Positions 6,048-10,428 of a stretch of 10,428 nt of DNA are shown piece after piece (positions within the stretch are counted from its first letter, which is position 1; each line of letters starts with the position of its first letter). A program made the translations under genes and the position numbers. A model generated the notes under the pieces. The model ran no database searches. It saw nothing but the letters and a program-made list of their open reading frames with translations, and was not told the DNA's origin. The DNA is from Methanobacteriota archaeon (GTDB taxonomy: Archaea; Nanobdellota; Nanobdellia; Woesearchaeales; SM23-78), in contig DAOWFR010000096.1 in NCBI GenBank assembly GCA_030637925.1, positions 1-10,428 on the forward strand, in the 5' to 3' direction.

Positions 6048-7587
6048 TTTTAATTACCTTGGTGAGTTCTTCTCCGCTGAAATTACAGCTAAGACCTTCT
6101 TCCTTAAGTATCTTATATAATAAGTCAACTCTTTTAAGCCTGTTTTGTAAATTGTCTTTAGGATCATCTGTTGTCCAAGCATAATCAGGATAATAGTACT
6201 CTCTCCAGAAATCCATACTCTTTTTGAAATTGATTCTAGGAGAAACTCTTACATTAAGTTTATCTTTGAATACTTCGTACAATGATGTTCCTTTCATAAT
6301 ATACAAACATCCTGCATGGACCTCTTTTAAGTACTTTTTATTCTCCAATACAAAGTTCACTGTTTCATAGAATTCATCTTTTGTTTCTCCAATATAGCCT
6401 ATGATTAAAAGCAAGGCTTGCTTGATTCCAAGTTCATGACTTGTTTTAAGTACTTTACTTGCATATTCCTTATCATAGCCTAATTTGTTCATTCTCTTTC
6501 TGACAGAGTTAGATGCACTTTCAAGGCCATAATCAATTTGTCTGCATCCTGCATCCCTTAAATTTCTTAACACCTCCTTATTCAGACCAGGAGTAAATCT
6601 TGCAGTGCCTGCCCAGCTGATATCAAGTTTTTCCTGGATAATTTTCTTAGCCATATTACCCAACAATGTTATGTTAGCATTTATAGTTAAATCATTGAAA
6701 CCAAAACTTTTCACACCATATTTCTCATACATAAACTTGAATTCTTCTATCATATTATCCACGCTTCTACCTCTGTACTTTTTCCAGAAAATCCTATCCA
6801 TGCAAAAATTACAAGCAAAAGGACAGCCTCTTCCTGTGGTAAAAGGGAATATTCTTGGATTTCTGAAAATATATTTGTCTAAATCAAATTCATCATAATC
6901 AGGAAAAGGGATAGAGTCAAGGTCTTGAATCAAAGGTCTGTCTCCATAATAGACAAGCTCGCCTTTTTTTCTGAAAACAACTCCTAAGCATTTCTTTATA
7001 TGACCATATTTCTCAAGTTGCTCAATCAATTCTACAAATATTTCCTCACCTTCTCCTGTTACAACTGCATCAACAAAACCTGTCTTAACAAAGAACTTGG
7101 CGTTCATGTTTATGTTACAGCTGGTTCCTCCAAAAACAATAAACTTTGACTTATCAATCCTTTTTATCTCTTTTGCCAACATTAAGCTGATTAATGCAGT
7201 GTTTCCATTTATTGAGAAGCCAATTACTTTAGTATCAGAGTCCAATATTTGCTTAACCCATTTATCAATATATTTATCCAGTAACTTTCTTACCTTAATT
7301 AAATTTATTCCTGGAAGAACAAGATATTTTGCAACATCTTTCAAACGGGGTTTTTCAAACCTCTCAGGATATAATAATCTAAAGAAACTATCTTCTGCTC
7401 TTAAGATATGCGCCATGTCTTCCCAAAGTCTTCCAAATTTTTTATGTTCATTCCTGAACATCTCAATATTAGAATCATGTAATACAACCCCATGCCCTTT
7501 ACTTTTGAGATAGCTGATTAGATAAGCAGCTCCTAGGTGGGGCTTCTCAAATGCCCATGTAGGAACTAGTACTAAAGAGACTTTCAT
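6031..7587 (-). CDS. Cobalamin-binding-type (B12) radical SAM protein
   Basis: A complete 518-residue protein. Residues about 1-225 form a Rossmann-like B12-binding domain, seen in PTWAFEKPHLGAAYLISYLK (9-28), GHGVVLHDSN, KVIGFSINGN (120-129), FVVFGG-like strand VFGGTSCNIN (151-160) and VDAVVTGEGEEIF (172-184). The radical SAM domain follows with TTGRGCPFACNFCMDR and its cluster cysteines C255, C259 and C262, then GFNDLTINAN, the DYGLESAS strand and LLIIGYIGETKDEF. This is the BchE/HpnR/methyltransferase-like class, which methylates unactivated carbons or phosphorus or rearranges rings in lipids, antibiotics and peptides. The base-off DxHxxG motif is not present (D38-S-N), as in many members of this class. 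It overlaps the upstream gene by four bases (ATGA) and the downstream gene by 17, so it is co-translated with two SPASM enzymes. Confidence 0.93.
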   Translation of the reverse strand: MKVSLVLVPTWAFEKPHLGAAYLISYLKSKGHGVVLHDSNIEMFRNEHKKFGRLWEDMAHILRAEDSFFRLLYPERFEKPRLKDVAKYLVLPGINLIKVRKLLDKYIDKWVKQILDSDTKVIGFSINGNTALISLMLAKEIKRIDKSKFIVFGGTSCNINMNAKFFVKTGFVDAVVTGEGEEIFVELIEQLEKYGHIKKCLGVVFRKKGELVYYGDRPLIQDLDSIPFPDYDEFDLDKYIFRNPRIFPFTTGRGCPFACNFCMDRIFWKKYRGRSVDNMIEEFKFMYEKYGVKSFGFNDLTINANITLLGNMAKKIIQEKLDISWAGTARFTPGLNKEVLRNLRDAGCRQIDYGLESASNSVRKRMNKLGYDKEYASKVLKTSHELGIKQALLLIIGYIGETKDEFYETVNFVLENKKYLKEVHAGCLYIMKGTSLYEVFKDKLNVRVSPRINFKKSMDFWREYYYPDYAWTTDDPKDNLQNRLKRVDLLYKILKEEGLSCNFSGEELTKVIKNETFE

Positions 7588-8645
7588 TTTGACCTAAACA
7601 GGTTCCTCCAATTAATTTTATAATAATCATTATAACATAGGAAGAGGCAGTTCCTTCTACAGCTCTTTATTTTTTTTCTGGATTTTTTATACTCTTTTGA
7701 GAACCATATTTCTTTTAGGGTCATCCTTTTTGCACTGACCCTAAAAGGACCATACCCACATATATCCAAGGTACCATCTGATTTTATTATTATATTCTTG
7801 TATCCTGCCAAGCAGGACAATGGCTTTTCAGGCTCTTTATTATCGGCTATGTCCTTGAAATATTGTATCATTAGGTTGAAGTAAGACGTGTCATTTGAGA
7901 TTATTCCATCCTTCTGTTTTAGCTCTACTAATTTTTTTGTTATTTTTTCTAATTCCTTTAATTCATTACCCTTTGGTATCAAACTAGGATATTCATTAGA
8001 AATAGCCTGGAACATTACATTGTTAACCCCTATTTCCTTTAGCATTTTGTACATGTCAACAAGCTCTTGGAAATTGTCTTTCATTACAACCGTTGCAGTA
8101 TTTAATGCAATGGGATGGTTTTTGTTATCTTTTTTTAGTCTTGCAAACTCTTTCAGAGAAGTTATGGATTTCTCAAAAGCACCTTTAACTCCTCTTATAG
8201 AGTCATTAGTCTCTGCTTTAGCACCGTCAATAGACACAGTGTAGCTGTTCAATTCTGCTTTAAAAAGCTCTTTGACTATATCTTTTGATATTAATCCATT
8301 AGTTGCTACTGTTGTGCTCTGACCCAAAGAGTGAGCATATCTTATTAACTTGATAACATCTTTTGCCCTTACCAAAGGCTCCCCTCCTGAGAAAATAACA
8401 TCCTTAATCCCCCACTCATTTGCCTGTTTAATCAGGTTTTTAAGCTGTTCAAAAGTCAATTCATCTTCTATATCAACATCCCAAGTATCAGGAGGATTGC
8501 ACATCTTGCATTTGAGATTACACCGATGGGCTATTAGAAAAACAATGGCATCTGGTCTAAGAAATGGATGATTTAGCTTGTATGATAAATCATAGCTAAT
8601 TTTTCTTCTAACATTTACTAATTCTCTTTTAGCCTGTTCTTTTAT
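7584..8645 (-). CDS. Radical SAM/SPASM domain protein with apparent AUA start
   Basis: The first ATG in frame (8504) falls inside the cluster motif and would leave only one of the three essential cysteines. The same frame is open upstream to the glycosyltransferase stop at 8648-8646, and those 47 extra codons supply SYDLSYKLNHPFLRPDAIVF and CNLKCKMC. Counted from 8645, the cysteines are C42, C46 and C49, GGEP is at 87-90, and the SPASM Cys are C278, C296 (SDGTLDIC), C329, C333 and C337, giving 353 residues. There is no ATG, GTG or TTG in the 47-codon extension. The best start is ATA 8645-8643, immediately after the upstream stop and eight bases after AAGGAGG. AUA is a rare but recognised initiation codon; an ATG-to-ATA error or mutation is the alternative. 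It is a paralogue of 4923-6047 and overlaps the B12-type gene by four bases. The enzyme identity is firm; the exact start is not. Confidence 0.85.
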   Translation of the reverse strand: MKEQAKRELVNVRRKISYDLSYKLNHPFLRPDAIVFLIAHRCNLKCKMCNPPDTWDVDIEDELTFEQLKNLIKQANEWGIKDVIFSGGEPLVRAKDVIKLIRYAHSLGQSTTVATNGLISKDIVKELFKAELNSYTVSIDGAKAETNDSIRGVKGAFEKSITSLKEFARLKKDNKNHPIALNTATVVMKDNFQELVDMYKMLKEIGVNNVMFQAISNEYPSLIPKGNELKELEKITKKLVELKQKDGIISNDTSYFNLMIQYFKDIADNKEPEKPLSCLAGYKNIIIKSDGTLDICGYGPFRVSAKRMTLKEIWFSKEYKKSRKKIKSCRRNCLFLCYNDYYKINWRNLFRSK

Positions 8646-9872
8646 TTAGACCGCCTCCTTATTTACTTTTGATAAAAGGATTTTCTCAAATTTTCTACCC
8701 AATTTCTTTGAATCAAATTCAAAAGCTTTTTTTCTTGCATTATTTTTAAGTTTCTGGAATAATCTTTTGTTTTTAAACAATCGCCTTATTTCATTCTTAA
8801 ACTTGTCAGTGTTACATATAATAGCATGTTTTTTATTTTCAATTCCAAGACCTCTAGCACCTGTTTCTGTTGTGACTATTGGAAGTCCTGAAGCCATATA
8901 ATCAAGCATCTTAATCTGGATTCCTGAACCAGTGAATGTAGGATTGATTGCGATATCAGAAGCCTTGATTATGTTCTTTAGTCTATCACCAATTACCTGT
9001 CCAAAAAACCTCACATTCTTTGGTAGTTTTTCTTCTGTGCTAAACTCATAAAAAGCATTCTTCACGCTTCCAGCTATTAAGAAAGTGTAATCCTTTAGTT
9101 TAGGCGCAAGCTTATTCACAATGAACTTCAAGGCTTCTATGTTTGGATTATAATAGGCTCCTACAAAAAAGATTGTTTTTCCTTTGACCTTTAACAGCTT
9201 TTTATGATGCTCTTTTTCTTTTTTACTAGCAACCTTGAACTTCTTAACATCAGTTGAGTTTGGTATAATACGAATCTTGTCCTTCTCTGCACCGTATAGT
9301 TCAATAAGTGATTTTTTATCATCATCACTACACACAACAATCAAGTCACTTTTTTTGCAAGCATTCTTCTCAATCCTTTTGACAATGTAAGAGATAATTC
9401 CTCCAAAAAATTTTCCATTTGTTACTTGCTTCATAAGCTTATACTCAACATTATGGGAATCATAAACAAGCAATTCACTATTGTTCCTCTTTAAACAAGG
9501 AAAACTCCATACATGAGATGAAATCAAAATATGCTTGTCTTTGCTTTCTTCTCTTATTTTCTTATTAAAACTTTTATCAAACTTCATGAGTAAATATGTG
9601 TAAAGGTCAAAAGTAAGTCCTTTTAAAAACTTTAATTGCAGTTTTTTAAAATCAAGATATTTTTTATCAGGTTTCACAATTATCTCTTTAAGATGCTTTT
9701 TTAGTTTTTTATGACTTCCTCTGAAATTCTTATCAACATGAAGAGGAATTCCAACATAAGTGATATTGCTGTTGAAAAAATTGCTATATAATTCATATAT
9801 CCTTAGAGGACCTCCCCACGAGGGAGGATACAAAGGTGCAGTATCTGCAACCAAAACATTCATCTTTCTCAT
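8646..9872 (-). CDS. GT4-family glycosyltransferase (GT-B fold)
   Basis: A 408-residue cytoplasmic or membrane-associated enzyme that would transfer a sugar from an activated nucleotide sugar to an unknown acceptor. The N-terminal domain begins MNVLVADTAPLYPPSWGGPL (residues 4-23), the usual acceptor-side loop with Gly-Gly, and contains YDSHNVEY (137-144) and SDLIVVCSDDDKKSL (175-189). The C-terminal donor domain has RIIPNSTDVKKF (201-212), IFFVGAYYNPNIEAL (234-248), FFGQV (289-293), SDIAINPTFTGSGIQIKMLD (305-324) and YMASGLPIVTTETGARGL (325-342), the GT4 signature for the nucleotide-sugar phosphates, with Asp324 where Glu is commonest. No membrane helix is evident. ATG 9872 follows AAGGT by five bases; a second ATG at codon 4 is possible. 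It begins 12 bases after the upstream radical SAM gene and its stop abuts the next gene, in the same frame. Confidence 0.93.
   Translation of the reverse strand: MRKMNVLVADTAPLYPPSWGGPLRIYELYSNFFNSNITYVGIPLHVDKNFRGSHKKLKKHLKEIIVKPDKKYLDFKKLQLKFLKGLTFDLYTYLLMKFDKSFNKKIREESKDKHILISSHVWSFPCLKRNNSELLVYDSHNVEYKLMKQVTNGKFFGGIISYIVKRIEKNACKKSDLIVVCSDDDKKSLIELYGAEKDKIRIIPNSTDVKKFKVASKKEKEHHKKLLKVKGKTIFFVGAYYNPNIEALKFIVNKLAPKLKDYTFLIAGSVKNAFYEFSTEEKLPKNVRFFGQVIGDRLKNIIKASDIAINPTFTGSGIQIKMLDYMASGLPIVTTETGARGLGIENKKHAIICNTDKFKNEIRRLFKNKRLFQKLKNNARKKAFEFDSKKLGRKFEKILLSKVNKEAV
8654..8660 (-). promoter_or_regulatory. Strong Shine-Dalgarno (AAGGAGG) placed for an AUA start
   Basis: The last codons of the glycosyltransferase contain AAGGAGG on the minus strand, ending eight bases before ATA 8645-8643. 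There is no ATG, GTG or TTG nearby for it to serve, so it points to initiation at the AUA that directly follows the TAA of the upstream gene. It could work by termination-reinitiation. Confidence 0.6.
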
Positions 9873-9884
9873 TCTAAACCTTGG

Positions 9885-10428
9885 TTAATATTCGAAGTTA
9901 CAGTTTAACAGATTGCAGTTTCTTTTGCACAAGGATATCTCATTTCTCCTTGTATCAGCTAACCTGTTTTTCCATATCTTTTTTGGATTTTTCTTCAAAG
10001 CATTCCCAACAGGGGCCTTGTTAAAACATAACAACATGTTTCCATACGGGTCAAAAGCAATGTCCTTGGTTCCTGCTTTGCATTTTATAGCAGCTTTTTG
10101 CAAAGGGTTTCTAAAGTAGTGTTTCATAGCTTTTAATTGCACAACTCTGTTTCCAACAATCCCTGTTGCTTTTCTCTTTTCAATAAGGAAGTCAATGACT
10201 TCATCAATTTTCTTAATATCTGTTGGCCAGGAATCACTCTTCTCAAACCATCTAGGATTATATTTTGCACCAAAATTCTGGTACATGGGCTGGAAATTGA
10301 TTGAATAAAACCCACCTCCCTCAACAAAACTAACCAGCTCTTTAATTGTATCAAGATTATACCTTGTTATTACACAGGCAACATTAATCCTTAGACTGGA
10401 ATTTAATTTTTTTCTCCATTTGTTTAAC
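9885..10428 (-). CDS. Radical SAM/SPASM protein, C-terminal part (cut by right edge)
   Basis: The frame is open from the right edge to TAA 9887-9885, giving about 180 visible residues. The ATG at 10286 is internal: the codons before it continue a typical late barrel segment, LRINVACVITRYNLDTIKEL, then FVEGGGFYSINFQP, in which a beta strand with VIT-R-x-N-L-D and a following strand ending in FQP are usual for SPASM radical SAM enzymes. The C-terminal SPASM region has Cys at visible positions 116 (IKCKAG), 134 (FDPYGNMLLC), 167, 171 and 176, with KKIWKN between. The CxxxCxxC motif must lie beyond the window. It is the most upstream visible member of the minus-strand operon, 12 bases before the glycosyltransferase. 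The operon start and promoter are not in view. Confidence 0.85.
   Translation of the reverse strand, partial: LNKWRKKLNSSLRINVACVITRYNLDTIKELVSFVEGGGFYSINFQPMYQNFGAKYNPRWFEKSDSWPTDIKKIDEVIDFLIEKRKATGIVGNRVVQLKAMKHYFRNPLQKAAIKCKAGTKDIAFDPYGNMLLCFNKAPVGNALKKNPKKIWKNRLADTRRNEISLCKRNCNLLNCNFEY

Noticed and set aside
7097..7513. A 138-codon plus-strand frame opposite the B12-type gene; similar antisense frames at 5587-5907, 7888-8244 and 6605-6898.
   Set aside because: They mirror well-supported coding sequence, have no ribosome binding sites and read as low-complexity hydrophobic or Ser/Phe-rich shadows.
8504..9872. Glycosyltransferase and the following radical SAM gene are in the same frame, separated by one TAA, suggesting a readthrough fusion.
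   Set aside because: The Shine-Dalgarno placed just before the stop and the separate complete domains point to two proteins. TAA is the least likely stop for recoding, and no readthrough element is visible.
10133..10354. A 73-codon minus-strand frame near the right edge.
   Set aside because: It lies in another frame over the SPASM-encoding sequence, whose own frame is continuous to the window end and matches the radical SAM fold.

Overview
The window is strongly A+T-rich (judged by eye) and gene-dense, with short gaps or overlaps between genes, lysine- and isoleucine-rich proteins and mainly AGA/AGG arginine codons. Shine-Dalgarno sequences of the AGGAGG/AGGTG type occur, and one possible archaeal BRE/TATA element precedes the plus-strand genes. 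This fits an uncultivated small-genome lineage; a DPANN archaeon (Woesearchaeota-like) is my favoured guess, but a candidate bacterial phylum cannot be excluded. No rRNA, tRNA, CRISPR array or insertion sequence was seen.

Left block, plus strand, 1-2566: the C-terminal end of a probable SGNH/GDSL hydrolase entering from the left edge, a DUF5989-type one-helix membrane protein, a short SxtJ-like membrane protein, and a full-length NodU/CmcH-type O-carbamoyltransferase. This is a recurring cassette. The carbamoyltransferase is expected to transfer a carbamoyl group to a hydroxyl of a sugar or other small molecule, with the two small proteins probably at the membrane.

Right block, minus strand, 10428 down to 2578: one apparent operon converging on the carbamoyltransferase. 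In transcription order it holds a radical SAM/SPASM gene cut by the right edge, a GT4 glycosyltransferase, a radical SAM/SPASM gene lacking any ATG/GTG/TTG start, a cobalamin-binding-type radical SAM gene, two further radical SAM/SPASM genes, an uncatalogued 51-residue membrane protein, and a last radical SAM/SPASM gene broken by a -1 frame change. That makes six radical SAM proteins, including two clear paralogous pairs (7584-8645 with 4923-6047, and 3859-4923 with the split 2578-3650).

Taken together, the region looks like a biosynthetic or modification locus: several radical SAM enzymes, a glycosyltransferase and, on the facing strand, a carbamoyltransferase cassette. A surface glycan or a glycosylated, carbamoylated small molecule is the most natural reading, but the substrate is unknown and I see no obvious RiPP precursor peptide. 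The most notable details are the apparent AUA start with a strong Shine-Dalgarno at 8645, the single-base break near 2886-2922, and the small membrane ORF at 3695-3850.
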